A stretch of 64,000 nt of DNA, taken from positions 22,376,613-22,440,612 of the forward strand of contig NC_090251.1 in assembly GCF_037325665.1 (NCBI RefSeq). Reading direction: 5' to 3'. Within the stretch, counting starts at the first letter, position 1; every line of letters begins with the position of its first letter. Shown in pieces: positions 10,494 through 30,781 of this stretch. Source of the DNA: Littorina saxatilis (taxonomy: Eukaryota; Mollusca; Gastropoda; Littorinimorpha; Littorinidae). The notes beneath the pieces were generated by a model. The model searched no databases and was not told the DNA's origin. It saw nothing but the letters and a program-made list of their open reading frames with translations. A program made the position numbers and the translations under genes.

Positions 10494-11033
10494 ATGGAGA
10501 GCAAAGCAATTCACTGGGAGATGGGGAAGGGCTGTGAGAAGAGAGCTACACGCAAGCAGGGAATGACGAAAAGTATGAAACATCACGAAAAAGTCCAAAA
10601 AGCAACAGCAGTTTCCGAAAAGTGGGAGGAATGGAGGTCTAGCACTACCAGCAACAACAGCACGACAAGCTTCAAACATCCCGAGAAGGATGAACAAGCA
10701 GCAGGAGCAGCAGTTTTGGGAAAGTGTGAGGGGTTCGAATGGGACATAATATCGGAACATGAGAACATCGAGCTCGACAACACGGAGTTTTTGATGGAGT
10801 TGGGGGTGGACCTGCATGCGATACCGGGTCATCAGCCTTGTGAAACCAGCACGCTGACCAACCCGGGGCCCATTTTGTGCGTACCGGAGAACATGGCGGA
10901 TGAATTCCTCTACTTACACACATGGCTGCTTGGCTTCAGCCGGATTAAAGAAGAGCTTGAAACGTTGGAAAAGACGGCGCAGAAAAGACTGAAAAGGTTG
11001 GGGAGAAGGAGGAAACTGATAAATGAACCGTAA
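10494..11033 (+). CDS. Uncharacterised small protein (or last coding exon), about 179 aa
   Basis: The open frame runs from 10,467 to TAA at 11,031-11,033. I prefer ATG 10,494 because it lies directly after a good acceptor (CTTACATTGCAG), which suggests an intron just upstream. The product is charged and hydrophilic. A Lys/Ser-rich N-terminal half is followed by an acidic stretch (about 85-110), and a Leu/Lys-rich C-terminal helix that could be a coiled coil ends in KRLGRRRKL, a possible nuclear-localisation or nucleic-acid-binding patch. No signal peptide, membrane segment or known domain is recognised. Amino-acid composition looks like protein rather than repeat translation, and the frame is longer than any competing frame here. 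Function unknown; it could also be a lineage-specific or pseudogenic frame. Confidence 0.5.
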   Translation: MESKAIHWEMGKGCEKRATRKQGMTKSMKHHEKVQKATAVSEKWEEWRSSTTSNNSTTSFKHPEKDEQAAGAAVLGKCEGFEWDIISEHENIELDNTEFLMELGVDLHAIPGHQPCETSTLTNPGPILCVPENMADEFLYLHTWLLGFSRIKEELETLEKTAQKRLKRLGRRRKLINEP

Positions 11034-11863
11034 TGAACACAGGTCAGTTTACCTGTATCTTGTAAATCTGTGTATTCTTTAAGTCCGAGGATGCTTGTTT
11101 GCATCTGAAAACAAACCTCGTTGTCAACCTATCAGACCCGTTTCTCCTGGGCCCAACTTTCTCATTCGGCAACTGCGCATGTGCAAACATGGAAACGAAA
11201 TCTCAGATCGTGTTTTAAAATTACGCTTATCGGTCTCCGTTGGACCATCTTTCATGTCATCGCGTCTAAAAAGGTTCCCTTCCATTGAGCCATATTAGGT
11301 TGTAAGTAAACGGGAAACGCGAGTTATCTCTTCTTTCGAGTGTGTCAGCGAATAATGGGGGCTGAACAGACAATACAAAGTTGAGCGCATGCCCAGTGAT
11401 CGAATTAAAAAAGCTAGTCCAGAAGAAACTTGAGACAAATACACCGGTTTAAGATGTCTGTTTCCGACGTTTCCTAACACCACGGGTAAACTAACGGGTA
11501 AAATACCGGAAATGTCCGATTAACACGAAGACAGTCAGATCTATCGAAGTGAATGAAGGAGACTTTATTTTTACTCATGACTCAGTATAAACTATACATT
11601 GTTTCTTATATTTTGATATATATTTTTCCGAGAAACTACGGTCTTCAAAACCTGAAGCTAAGGTGACATTTTCAGCCTATCATGTCATTGATTATTTCTC
11701 TGTTGTACATGGTTTGTCCCACTTTGTTCACTTAAAAGAATCGGAAGTTGCTGATCTGTCGATGTTTGTATTGTCATGTGAATTGAGCGTTCCATAAATT
11801 AACATATTCCGAGTCTCTGATCACTTAAATAAATGTAACTTCAGGTCAATCAAAGCAGGAAAA
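11034..11863. other. Non-coding interval, nothing recognised
   Basis: Roughly 800 bp of AT-rich sequence with no credible frame, repeat family or RNA gene that I recognise. It could hold the 3' UTR of the preceding frame; no convincing AATAAA lies close to the stop. Confidence 0.4.
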
Positions 11864-12022
<159 letters not shown>

Positions 12023-12151
12023 GGGTCATATGCCGTGCACACACAAATGCTATTCACGGTGTGATTTTTGCATTTATTGTCAAACTCTGCAGAATACATA
12101 CATCGAACTTAATGAAACGTAACAATTGCAAGTGTGCGTTGATGTGTTTTA

Positions 12152-12154
12152 ACA

Positions 12155-12246
<92 letters not shown>
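12152..12246. repeat. Compound microsatellite (CA)n(CT)n
   Basis: About 70 bp of CA is followed by about 24 bp of CT. It is the reverse-complement arrangement of the compound array 130 bp upstream, so the pair could form a long imperfect inverted repeat. Confidence 0.9.
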
Positions 12247-12251
<5 letters not shown>

Positions 12252-12439
12252 GTTTTCTCTTATCTTACGCTATCACCGTCTTTCTTCCTGTTCCTTACTC
12301 TCATTTCATACCACGCCAAACAGAACACACCTCTATAGTATTTTACAAAAAATATGTAAGACAAATTATGTCAAATTCAAAAATGCCTTCCTTTCCATAT
12401 AAACATAAAGTTAAAACCTAGATCCGTCCAAGGTTTACG

Positions 12440-12700
12440 ACAGAAATAGAACATCCTTTCCAATTGGTCACATACCAAACATCAGTGTCCCGACTTTTTC
12501 TTTGGTGATTTGGAATTGTTTTAGGATCAATTAATTCCTTAAAAAGCCACAAGTGGATTTTACCAAATGAATTCATACAAATATTCCCACTGTGTACAAA
12601 GAGCACCCGACCGGGCTGTTCATTTTTGGGTATGTGACCAAGTGGAGGGTTGGTCCTATACCAATTGGAAGCCTGGTCAGTGTTGAGATGATTACCCGGA
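12440..12700. repeat. Ancient interspersed repeat, copy 1
   Basis: The block begins near TTGGTCACATACCAAACATC and ends near TTTTTGGGTATGTGACCAAG, so its ends are imperfect inverted repeats. A diverged second copy lies at 56,085-56,330 with the same order of blocks, including GGCTGTTCATTTTTGG. Probably an old MITE. No coding capacity. Confidence 0.55.
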
Positions 12701-12799
12701 AAGAGAGTGCCTTCAACATAGCCGCTTAAAATGGAAAATTTTCCATGGACGTAAAACGTCTTCGATGAAGTTCATGGAAATAAACAAAATCTGAAGCTC

Positions 12800-13914
12800 A
12801 CACTCTCCCTTTGTAACCCCGTGCCTCTGGGTACGAGAGTGTCGTCCATTGCCCAACGTGTGTCACACACCAGGGGAAAGCCTGCTACCCCTGATTGCGA
12901 GTGCGTCTTTCGTTGTCTTTAATGTGGCGATGTAATCCCCGCTTTCTCTTGGTAGGATTGTGTTTTTGAGTGTTCAACATGTGTTCCACATTACATTGAA
13001 ATCCCCGTTATCCCTGAGTACGTGCGTGTCTTTCAATGTTTATAATGTGCAGGGGCGGACGAGGGGGGGGTTTCTGGGGTTTCCGGAAACCCCCCCCAGC
13101 CAAAAAATAACAATATTTTTGTGGGTTTTTTTGGGTTGAGTTTCAATTTTTGGGGTATTAATCTAAATCAGTGACAAAATCTGCTGCCTGAAACTGGTAA
13201 TGATCATCCTCAGAATGCACCAGATTGCACCATTTTGCATCCTTTTTTTCTAAATTTTCCCGGGGGGGCATGCCCCCGGACCTCCCTAGCAAGCTCGGCG
13301 CTTCGCGCCGTCGGCTCGGCGCTTCGCACCCATATCTTCACAATATACTTTTGGAACCCCCCCCCCCCCCCATAAAATGAACTGATCCGCCCCTGATGTG
13401 TCACACATCGATGTAATTCCCGCTTTCACCTGTTAAGAGTGTGTCTTTCAGTGTCCAGCATGTGTCACACATCAGTGAAATCTCCCCCTCCTCTGGGTAC
13501 GAGTGTGTCGTTCAGTGTCCAGCATGTGTCACACATCAGTGAAATCTCCCCCTTCTCTGGGTAGGAGTGTGTCGTTCAGTGTCCAGCATGTGTCACACAT
13601 CAGTGAAATCTCCCCCTCCTCTGGGTACGAGTGTGTCGTTCAGTGTCCAGCATGTGTCACACATCAGTGAAATCTCCCCCTCCTCTGGGTACGAGTGTGT
13701 CGTTCAGTGTCCAGCATGTGTCACACATCAGTGAAATCTCCCCCTCCTCTGGGTACGAGTGTGTCGTTCAGTGTCCAGCATGTGTCACACATCAGTGAAA
13801 TCTCCCCCTCCTCTGGGTACGAGTGTGTCGTTCAGTGTCCAGCATGTGTCACACATCAGTGAAATCTCCCCCTCCTCTGGGTACGAGTGTGTCGTTCAGT
13901 GTCCTAAACTTGCT
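12800..13914. repeat. 64-bp minisatellite, young block plus older diverged units
   Basis: Seven near-identical 64-bp units (core GTGTCACACATCAGTGAAAT) occupy 13,451-13,898. Older, decayed units extend left to about 12,800, with variable lengths. The homogenised end is at the right, so recent amplification happened there. A hAT-like element interrupts the old part at 13,050-13,395. Confidence 0.85.
13050..13395. mobile_element. hAT-like non-autonomous element, 346 bp, copy 1
   Basis: Terminal inverted repeats CAGGGGCGGA and TCCGCCCCTG are flanked by 5-bp direct repeats ATGTG (13,045-13,049 and 13,396-13,400). The neighbouring minisatellite unit supplies the empty site (AGCATGTGTCACAC), which confirms the duplication. 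The interior has G and C homopolymer runs and GGCGCTTCGC motifs. No transposase. Related copies lie at 39,965 and 53,366. Confidence 0.8.
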
Positions 13915-13951
13915 GCACATCATTCAAATAAACTCTATCTCTGAATACAGG

Positions 13952-14141
13952 TACAGTTGAACCTACCCTGGCGACCACCTCTCAACAACGACCACTTGCC
14001 CACAACGACCACACTAAAAGATCTTTAATAAGTTCTTTTCAACATAATTCACCTTTCCGTAGCGACCACCTGTCTACTGAAATAACAACCACTTTTGGTA
14101 GGTCCCATGATTGGTCGTAGTTATAGACAGGTTCTACTGTA
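13952..14141. mobile_element. pogo/Tc1-like MITE, 190 bp
   Basis: The ends read TACAGTTGAACCT and AGGTTCTACTGTA, inverted to each other and bounded by TA. Inside are several CGACCAC and GGTCG blocks typical of this widespread invertebrate MITE. A decayed relative lies at 61,232-61,420. Confidence 0.65.
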
Positions 14142-14171
14142 GATCTGTCAATGTCCGAAACTTGTCACACT

Positions 14172-21084
<6,913 letters not shown>

Positions 21085-21274
21085 TGTGGACGCACTGCAT
21101 GCGGGTGACTGGAGGAACTTGCTGAGAAAGAAAGGAGAAGCTCTGACGGTCTTTGAAGGAACAGAAAGACAAGTCAACATTGGACAAAACTTATTTTCAA
21201 ATAATGAACACACACGCAGTTCATAACTTGTTCGTATTCCTTGCATTGCGGATTATGTCTATAGTCCTATCCTT

Positions 21275-21365
21275 TTCTTACATCTTGTTAATTTCAAGGA
21301 CAGATTGTAAGAAAAAGTCAAGCCTTAAATCTTATCTTATCCTTGTAAACATAGGAACAATAGGC
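21275..21365 (+). repeat. LINE-like 3' end fragment (sense)
   Basis: It contains AAGGACAGATTGTAAGAAAA and CCTTAAATCTTATCTTATCC, matching in reverse complement the LINE-like end at 21,810-21,880. It sits about 190 bp upstream of the glycosyltransferase start codon. Confidence 0.5.
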
Positions 21366-21688
21366 TGCAGGAGAGAAGAACAAGAACATTGACAACTGTA
21401 CTCACCAGAAACAAGGACAATAAACCGGTCCGTTTTCGGTTTTGTATTGTCCATGTTTCTGGTGAGCACATGTTCATTGTTATCTTGTTCTTATCCTTGT
21501 AACATAAAAGTGTGGCTCAGTTCCGTTCACACCCACAATTTTATATTCATGTACAGAACTGCTGTACCAAGGGACGTTAGTTAGAATGTCATCATCGTGT
21601 CGTCACCGTCTGTTACCTCCATAGCCAAATAAATGAAGCACTGAATATATGTCGGATAAAAGAAGGTTAGTACACGTCAGAGAGAAAT

Positions 21689-21900
<212 letters not shown>

Positions 21901-21961
21901 TTGAAAAATTAAAAATTAAAAAGTTAAAAAGTCAGAAAACTTCAGCACGTGATGATAAAGA

Positions 21962-21965
21962 TGAC

Positions 21966-22010
<45 letters not shown>

Positions 22011-22012
22011 GA
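21962..22012. repeat. (GAT)n microsatellite
   Basis: About 16 tandem GAT units with a few interruptions. Confidence 0.9.
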
Positions 22013-22164
22013 TGAGGCATGAAGAGCATACATATGTGGTTATTCATAAAATCAAATGCATACTATGCAAGTAATTATAAGTACAAGCTGGTAGCAATCG
22101 AACATGTAGCAATAGTACAATAAAAATATGTTCAGAATATACAATGCACAGCGATGGACACATA

Positions 22165-23900
<1,736 letters not shown>

Positions 23901-23989
23901 CATGTGGTAATTCCACAGTGCAGGATGCCAAGGTGGAGACATCATGGGTGGTGGATAAGGGCGGTACAGAGGGGCCGTTGCGTGCACCC

Positions 23990-25486
23990 CGTTAGCTTGC
24001 AGCGGCGAAATCACGGGGTGCGCGCGGCCGGGGAAGGCAGCCATCCGTGGAGGAGGAGGGGGGACCAGGCAGGGTCAGCATACACAGCATCGGCGTGGCG
24101 GACAGCTGAGGTGGCAGAGTGTAGACTGTCGGGGCAGCAGAGCGTGGCCGATGATACTCGGGTAGCTGCTGCATCGTGGGGTCGTCTCGCCGCTCAACAC
24201 TGACGTTGTGCTGAAGACTGGGCGCTAACGGCACGGAGATGGTGGTTGAAGTGTGGTGGGGGTGGTTGAGAGGGTGATGGGGGTGGCTGAGAGGGTGATG
24301 GGGGTGGCTGGTGGGTTGGCGACCGTGACCAGCCCGGGTGTGGTCACGATTCAACAGTGGATATTCCCCCGGGGACAGGGCGCTCGTGTTCATTGCCCCT
24401 CATTGTGTGATGCGTCTGGCGTTTGATTTGATCGCCATTGCGTGATTGTAGATTCCAGTCATTACCCCGGCCAAACAGATTTTCGGCAATTTTCCTTTGG
24501 GGCTGGGATGGATCCCGTCTTTGTATAGGTGCTAGACGTGGAACTCCGCTCTCTGTTGTGAAGATATTGTCATGCGAGACAAGTCTACCACACACTTTGT
24601 GTAGCGCATGGTTAGAGAGGCGTATGTTCGCATTGAGGGGTGACCGGCCTTTAGAAGGAGGGAGGGATGGGGTAGGGGGTTGGAAGGATTCTCAACAAGC
24701 TCAAACCAAGTGCCAAGAAAAGGCACTGGGGTGGAATGCACTGATTGAAGAACAGAATCTTGAAATTGAGAATCAGTTGTTAGGGTGTTGTCAGCGAGTG
24801 TGGTCGTGCTGATCAGTAAATGAAGGATGTACAACTCTGTTTCCCTCCATCCAGGCACTTGAATACCTTGAGCCATAAGAGTTCCGGTTTGAGTCTTGTG
24901 TTTGAAGTATAGTGTCACCGTTATCAGCTTTACCCCATCCTCAAGTCTGAGGGCAGTCCTGGCGACGGATGGCGGGGGTAGGATGCTGTGTCGATTGTTC
25001 AGAAGAGTGGCATAGCGACACAGCAGAACCAAAAAACAAGAAAGGTAGGTTGTTGGAACGTTTGTTATTGACAAAACAATACATTCACACAGATATTTCG
25101 ACCCAAACAGACAAAAAAATATTCTATTTACCTATAGAACATATTCTTTCGACGCTGACGTCATTCCCTTTCTACGTCATTCCCTTTCTATGTCATAATT
25201 TTGGATTTGACACAGCAGAACATTCCGCATTGAGCACCGATGGTGGGTCTTTTGAATCTTGTCCAAAGTGTCTGTCATTTTTGTAGGATGCAGGTCGGAA
25301 GGACAAGTAGAGCTGGATGTGGGGGGCGTAGCATTGCCAGATGTGTTGCCATGAGTAGGTAAGGGGTCTGTCAGTTTTTATGTTGGGAGTTTCCAGCAGT
25401 GGTGTGAACTTGAAGTCCATAGAATCGTCAATAGAATCGGAGCTTGATGGGATGGCCGCCACGGACTTCCTGTGCTGGTTTCCCAC
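23990..25486 (-). pseudogene. Degenerate retroelement-type coding region (possible LINE ORF1)
   Basis: Minus frames at 25,074-24,532, 24,595-24,344, 24,393-23,992 and 25,486-25,193 give overlapping pieces of a protein with VKLITVTLYFKHKTQTGTLM, AQGIQVPGW and proline/histidine-rich low complexity. The VTLYF..GTLMAQG pattern recalls a small domain seen in proteins encoded by invertebrate retroelements, and the region lies just 5' of the LINE endonuclease on the same strand. It is interrupted by frameshifts and by a MITE end at 25,038. Identity as ORF1 of the adjacent LINE is inference. Confidence 0.35.
25038..25105. mobile_element. One end of the MITE family seen at 4,342
   Basis: It starts with the same 24-bp terminus (CAAGAAAGGTAGG...) and continues with about 40 bp of shared interior (GACAAAACAATACATTCACA). 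The opposite terminus is absent within 500 bp, so it is a partial copy. Confidence 0.7.
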
Positions 25487-25500
25487 CGGCCTTTGCGCGC
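25415..25500 (+). pseudogene. TM6 remnant of an LRR-GPCR (paralogue of gene A)
   Basis: The plus strand reads AATDFLCWFPTGLC, while paralogue A reads AATDFLCWFPIGLC. At DNA level about 39 of 44 bases match gene A positions 60-103, reverse complemented. Weaker similarity extends about 30 bp upstream. To the right it stops in a GT microsatellite. It is opposite in strand to the intact genes, with no other GPCR segment near it, so it is an isolated fragment of a third copy or a captured piece. Confidence 0.8.
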
Positions 25501-25591
25501 GCGTGCGTGTGCGTGTGTGTGTGCGTGTTTGTGTGTGTGTCCCAAGGACACATTGTAAGAAAAGGCCCAGCCTTAAATATTCATCCTTGTA

Positions 25592-26460
25592 AGGCCAAAA
25601 AAAAAATAGGTGTGGTTACGGTAACATAGCCAAAAAAAAATAGGGTAGGTAGGTAGGCAATCACTTTTTTTTTTTTAAACTTTTTTTTCTAATGTGTACA
25701 AATTAAACCTACCGTACTTTCCGGGTGACAAGGCGCTTTGTTATCTAAGACGCACCCCCTTCTTTTTAACAAAAAATTGTAATCCAGTCACCCATTGGAC
25801 GCAGGGGGCCAATAGGGCGCACCAAAATGACCCTGTTTTTGCCATGAGAGGTGGTTCCCCTGTCATATTTGAGAGAGGAAACACTTCCTGCATCGGGGTC
25901 AGTGACCGGTCAGTGACCAAAGGCATTGTGATAGCTGGGTGGCCTTGTTAAGACACGACCTTCTTCCCAGGGGTCAATGACCCAGTTTTTGCCATGAGAG
26001 GTGGTTCCCCTGTCATATCTGAGAGAGGAAACACTTCCTGCATCGGGGTCAGTGACCGGTCAGTGACCGAGTTTAACAGAGTGGAAATCTGTGTGTGCGG
26101 CCAGATCAAAGGCAGGGCAGTACCTAGTAGCTGAAACATGCATTATCACAAGTTGTTTGACTGGTACTCAAGCGGTCTCTTTGATTTTTTTCGTATTTCA
26201 TACACGGATTAGGCGCTTCGTTATACAAGACGCAGGGGTCGAACTCCAGGAAAAAAGTCGCGCCTTATGACCCGGAAAGTACGGTACTTGACAGGGAAAT
26301 AAGTGTGCGACACGGGCGCTTTCGCTTTCATTGCGTTTTTTGCACTCGGTTGTTTTTTTTTTGTTTTTTTTTGACAAATGTAATAAAAAGTTATAGGATC
26401 GGCCCCTAAAAATAGGGTAGGTCGGGTTACCGTAACCACACCTATTTTTTTTTTAGGCCT
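25592..26460. mobile_element. TIR element, 869 bp, with a second MITE nested inside
   Basis: The ends are about 35-bp inverted repeats: AGGCC, an A-run, then AGGTGTGGTTACGGTAAC at 25,608-25,625, mirrored at 26,426-26,443. The interior contains another TIR element (25,712-26,284). No coding sequence. The superfamily was not identified. Confidence 0.75.
25712..26284. mobile_element. Nested TA-flanked MITE with internal 86-bp duplication
   Basis: The ends CCGTACTTTCCGGGT and ACCCGGAAAGTACGG are inverted and bounded by TA on both sides, as for Tc1/mariner-type insertion. Inside, a block starting GTTTTTGCCATGAGAGG is directly repeated (25,834-25,918 and 25,985-26,068) with one or two differences. 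Confidence 0.75.
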
Positions 26461-26512
26461 AAAATAAAGTTTAGTTCAGTTCAGTTATCTTTCTCTCCCT
26501 CTCTCTTTCCCC

Positions 26513-26632
<120 letters not shown>

Positions 26633-26639
26633 TCGGAAC

Positions 26640-28090
26640 TGCAAATCAACAAATTGACAGACGAAGTCACATTATTTATTTTGTCTCACAAAGAAGCAAT
26701 CTCTCTCCGACCTCTGGCAGGAGAGAGGTGGCTGGTCGGCTGCTCTACCGTTAGACAACAACAAAAGCTCTTACAGCACAAAAACATAGGTGGTGCTAGC
26801 ATCAGATGTTTCATACCTGAACCCATCACAGAGGGGGTGATTAAATAAGTCCCCCTCATTTTTTCGGAAGAAGAAATCTTCGCTATGACTTGACTTACTT
26901 TGACTTATTCCTGTAGACTCCCTGTGGAGCATAGGGCCGCAAACTCCGCCTGGATGCACCCAAAAGGTCTTTCAGCCGGTCCCAAGCCCGGATAAAGGAG
27001 GAGGGTTGGGCGTGGGGTTAGCAACTCCACCCCGCCAAAAAACCAACTTGCTACAGAAACCGCAACCTTCGCTATGAAGATGCTGATTAATGTCCGGACA
27101 GAATCGTGACAACTAGTCCAAAAAGGTCGAGAGACCATCAAACAAGTATACAGATTGAAAAACAAAGACAACCAACGCTCAGAAGCCATACAAATCACCT
27201 TCAAAACGGCAATTCTGCCAAAATCAATGTCAATTCAGGGAGAAGAGTACTTCATTGAACCGTATGCCTGCCCGGTCCGTCGCTGCAGTCACTGCAATCG
27301 CTTCGGACATGGAGCAGTACAATGTAAAGCACCGACCCCCACATGCACCCAGTACCGGGACCGGCACTGCGTAAACTGTGGGGGAGACCATACGGCTGCA
27401 TACCTCGGCTGTACGGCGTATAGGGTGAGGCTGAAGGCAAATAAGATTCGCGCGGCCTCATACATCCCGTACGCCGAGGCAATGCACAGAGCCAAAAACG
27501 AACTAAAGTCAGAACAAATGGAAAAAACCCAAGCCCACTCTCCGCGAGAGTTGGTTGATGACTTCTGGAGAGCGGAGCCCGCCCCCCAGAGTACATCCAC
27601 CCCCCTGAGGGGCTACGCCAAGGCGGTTAAACACGGCCGCTGCGAAGGACACAAACAACCCCACCCCCCTGAAAAAAACAGTAACGAATGAAAAATGACA
27701 AAGCTTGGACAGTTCCGTTCCTCAATTACGGAAAAAGAAAAAGTCTACCCAAGAAGACCTGGTCACTACGGTGGCAGACCAAATATATACCAAAGTAATG
27801 CAAAAAATCGAAGCCGATAATGAAAACAAACAAAGGGAAACACGACTCTCACAAGAAAGAGTCCTTGCCAAGACAGTCTTGGACGAAGCTGACAGTCAGA
27901 ATAAAAAAAAGCTGAATCGTTAGCTGCAACCTCCGGTGAAAAAGAACTTCGCGGGTTTCTGAACCTGTGCCTCGCCGCTATGGTGACGGCCAGACAGAAA
28001 CAAAGCCCACATGCACTTATCGAATCATTGACAGAAATGTACGCTTTGATTTCTAAAACTGAAGTCACAGCACCAAAACCCAACAAAAAT
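26640..28090 (+). mobile_element. LINE ORF1 (gag-like, zinc-knuckle) fragment
   Basis: The plus frame 26,654-26,848 gives an ORF1 N-terminal piece (ERWLVGCSTVRQQQKLLQ). The frame 27,155-27,691 gives two zinc-knuckle-like motifs (CSHCNRFGHGAVQC and CVNCGGDHTAAYLGC) followed by a helical IPYAEAMHRAK segment. The frame 27,705-27,923 is a Lys/Glu-rich coiled coil. This order is usual for nucleic-acid-binding ORF1 proteins of I/Jockey-group LINEs. No endonuclease or RT follows, so the copy is truncated. An RTE-like block interrupts it near 26,915-27,115. Confidence 0.65.
26915..27115 (+). mobile_element. RTE-type LINE 5' fragment inserted in the ORF1 fragment
   Basis: It contains GGTCCCAAGCCCGGATAAAG, GAGGGTTGGGC and ACCAACTTGCTACAGAAACC, then a broken start of an endonuclease frame (AATGTCCGGACA). 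I recognise this string from the segment upstream of RTE-clade endonuclease ORFs in many invertebrates. It lies exactly between two ORF1 pieces, so it is probably an insertion. Confidence 0.5.
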
Positions 28091-28679
28091 AGAAGATTTT
28101 CACTGTTTCTCGCTAGTTTCTTTGTTTTTTTTCATAAACAGGCGTCTGAAACTTATACTTTTGTTGATTCTATCTATTTGTATGACTGCGGGAGTGGATC
28201 GTGGTGTGGTTAGTTAGTTAGAAGTAACTATCCGTTCATAATCACCTTATTGTGATATTGAAACGTGACATTCTTGATAGCAGTTTCGTCCAGACTGGAC
28301 TCCAGCTTTTGCTTTTCTTATTTTTCTCTATCGTCCAAGCCCATAAAATCGAACAAGGCGGATTGCGTTTGGATTTCCCTCTTTCAGATGACTGAGATTG
28401 CCCCCCTTGGATCGTTCCGTGTCAAGGCCAGTTACACGGTACTGGCCGTGTGTTCAAGATGCGTTCCATGTAAGCGCCGAAACTGTTAACTGGTTTATTG
28501 CCGATCGTTTTGCCCAAGCAACGATTTCGTCACCACTCCTATCACCCGACCCCAACCCCGACCCCTCAGTTCCACTACCCAACTCCCTCCGAAACTTGTC
28601 AGTACACAGCAGACGCGCAATGTGCAATGTTGCTTTTGTTAACCTTCATTTAGTCAAGTTTTGACTAAATGTTTCCTGT

Positions 28680-29106
28680 AGTAGGGGCGACCATCCCCAA
28701 CCAGGCGCGTTCACAGGTGGCGGATAGTGTGATGGCCTTCAGATATGGAGGTTAGCTGCGAAATAAGCCAGGCTTGCCAGGACGAATAAGCAGTCGCGGA
28801 CCAACTGGCGGTGCTTCCAACAGGAGGGGGCGGGGTAACAGGTGGCACTGTTACACTTAAGAAATACCCCAGGTGTCCAATCACGGGAGCATCATGCGAA
28901 CAAGAGCCGCATTTTAAGTTCTAGCCCTGGGGAAGGTCACCTCAGATAAACAAACCAGCCAGCTATGGCCAAATAGCCGGGTAGACTGGACTCGACAGCC
29001 CTGTAAAGCCACCAGTCTAGGAGAAGGATCACTCCGATATAAAAACACGCTGAAGCCGGATGAGCTGGGCCATGTATGGCGCATAACGACAGCTCAACGC
29101 ATCAAC
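28680..29106 (+). repeat. Interspersed repeat, probably a LINE 5' region
   Basis: A GC-richer block with GGTGTCCAATCACGGGAGC, AGCCAGCTATGGCC and ACCAGTCTAGGAGAAGGATC, a combination seen upstream of LINE ORFs in molluscs. No open frame of note. It is bordered on both sides by 'gactaaatg' repeat termini. Confidence 0.4.
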
Positions 29107-29164
29107 GCTCATATGACAGACTAAATGTTTTAAGATAGATGGGGAATCGAGACGAGGGTTGGTG

Positions 29165-29196
<32 letters not shown>

Positions 29197-29333
29197 TCGT
29201 GTGTGTGTGCGTGTGCGTGTTACGTGTGTGTATGTGTAGAGCGATTCAGAGAGAACTACTGGACCGATGTTCATGAAACTTTACATGAGAGTTCCTGCAA
29301 ATTATATCCCCAGAGTCTTTTCCCCAATTTTTA
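29107..29333 (+). mobile_element. 'gactaaatg' repeat, 5' fragment
   Basis: The family's first ~230 bp: GACTAAATGTTTTAA, the GAATCGAGACGAGGG block, an embedded TG microsatellite (29,166-29,237), and GAGCGATTCAG. It is cut short where the next copy begins. Confidence 0.85.
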
Positions 29334-29393
29334 CATTTAGTTAAGTTTTGACTAAATGTTTTAACATAGAGGGGGAATCGAGACGAGGGTTGT

Positions 29394-29467
<74 letters not shown>

Positions 29468-30245
29468 TGTCTGTCTGTCTGTCTGTGCGTGTGTGTGTGT
29501 GTGTAGAGCGATTCAGACCAAACTACTGGACCGATCTTTATGAAATTTGACATAAGAGTTCCTGGGAATGATATCCCCGGATTTTTTTTTTCGATAAATA
29601 CTTTTGATGACGTCATATCCGGCTTTTTGTAAAAGTTGAGGCGGCACTGTCACACCCTCATTTTTCAATCAAATTGATTAAAATTTTTGTAAAGCAATCT
29701 TCGACGAAGGCCGGACTTCGGTATTGCATTTCAGCTTGGTGGCTTAAAAATTAATTAATGACTTTGGTCATTAAAAATCTGAAAATTGCATTACATTTTT
29801 TTTATGAAAAACGCTCCAACTTTACGTTCATCTTATTCTCCATCATTTCCTGATTCCAAAAACATATAAATATGTTATATTTGGATTATAAACAAGCTCT
29901 AAAAATTAAAAATATAAACATTATGATCAAAATTAAATTTCCGAAATCGATTTAAAAACAATTTCATCTTATTCCTTGTTGGTTTCTGATTCCAAAAACA
30001 TATAGATATGATATGTTTGGATTAAAACACGCTCAGAAAGTTAAAACGAAGAGAGGTATAGAAAAGCGTGCTATGCAGCACAGCGAAACCACTACCGCGC
30101 TGAACAGGCTCGTCAGTTTCACTCCGTTATGCACAAGCGGCGGACTACGGTCATTGTGAAAAAATGCAGTGAGTTCAGTTTCATTCTGTGAGTTCCACAG
30201 CTTGACTAAATGTAGTAATTTCGCCTTACGCGACTTGTTTTTTAT
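29334..30245 (+). mobile_element. 'gactaaatg' repeat, full-length copy 1
   Basis: It starts with a near-palindrome (ACATTTAGTTAAGTTTTG then ACTAAATGT) able to form a 12-bp stem. It carries an embedded (TG)n tract (29,397-29,505), TATCCGGC and CTTCGACGAAGGC blocks, and an internal duplication of a TTCCAAAAACATAT segment. It ends in TTCGCCTTACGCGACTTG. About 870-910 bp, no coding capacity. Class undetermined; a Helitron-like or foldback origin is possible. Confidence 0.8.
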
Positions 30246-30282
30246 ATAATCTATTTTTATTATAAAAGTCTTTGATGGATTG

Positions 30283-30556
30283 AATCAAGCTCAGAAAGTT
30301 AAAAAAAAACTTGACTAAATGTAAAAAGAGTAAAGAAAAGCGTACTTTCCTGTGAAACGCAATCGCTACTGCGCTATACTGGCTTGTTAATTTCCCTACG
30401 TTTTTTCCGTGAAAGTGTCAAGGGTTTCCTTGCCGCGGGGAATCGACAACGCTATAAATTATTGCCTTGCACTGATGAAAAAATGCAGTGCGTTCAATTT
30501 CATTCTGTGAGTTCGCCAGATTGACTAAATGCAGTTATTTCGCTTTTAGAGACTTG
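30283..30556 (+). mobile_element. 'gactaaatg' repeat, 3' fragment
   Basis: It begins in the CTCAGAAAGTTAAA block and ends at GACTAAATGCAGTTATTTCG, diverged from the full copies. It may be the displaced end of the truncated copy at 29,107. Confidence 0.7.
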
Positions 30557-30660
30557 TGTTTGTTAATGGGTCTGACCCGGTTGCTGCACGTCCAGACAGG
30601 AAAGGCGTTGCGGTGTCGGGTAGAGGTTTGGCCAGAATGTTGTGGCGATAATGGCGTGCT

Positions 30661-30747
30661 GTGTGTGTTTGTGTCAGTGATGTGTGTGTGTGTGTATGTG
30701 TGCGTGTGTACGTGCGTGTGTGCGTGCGTGTGTGTGTGTGTGTGCGT

Positions 30748-30781
<34 letters not shown>

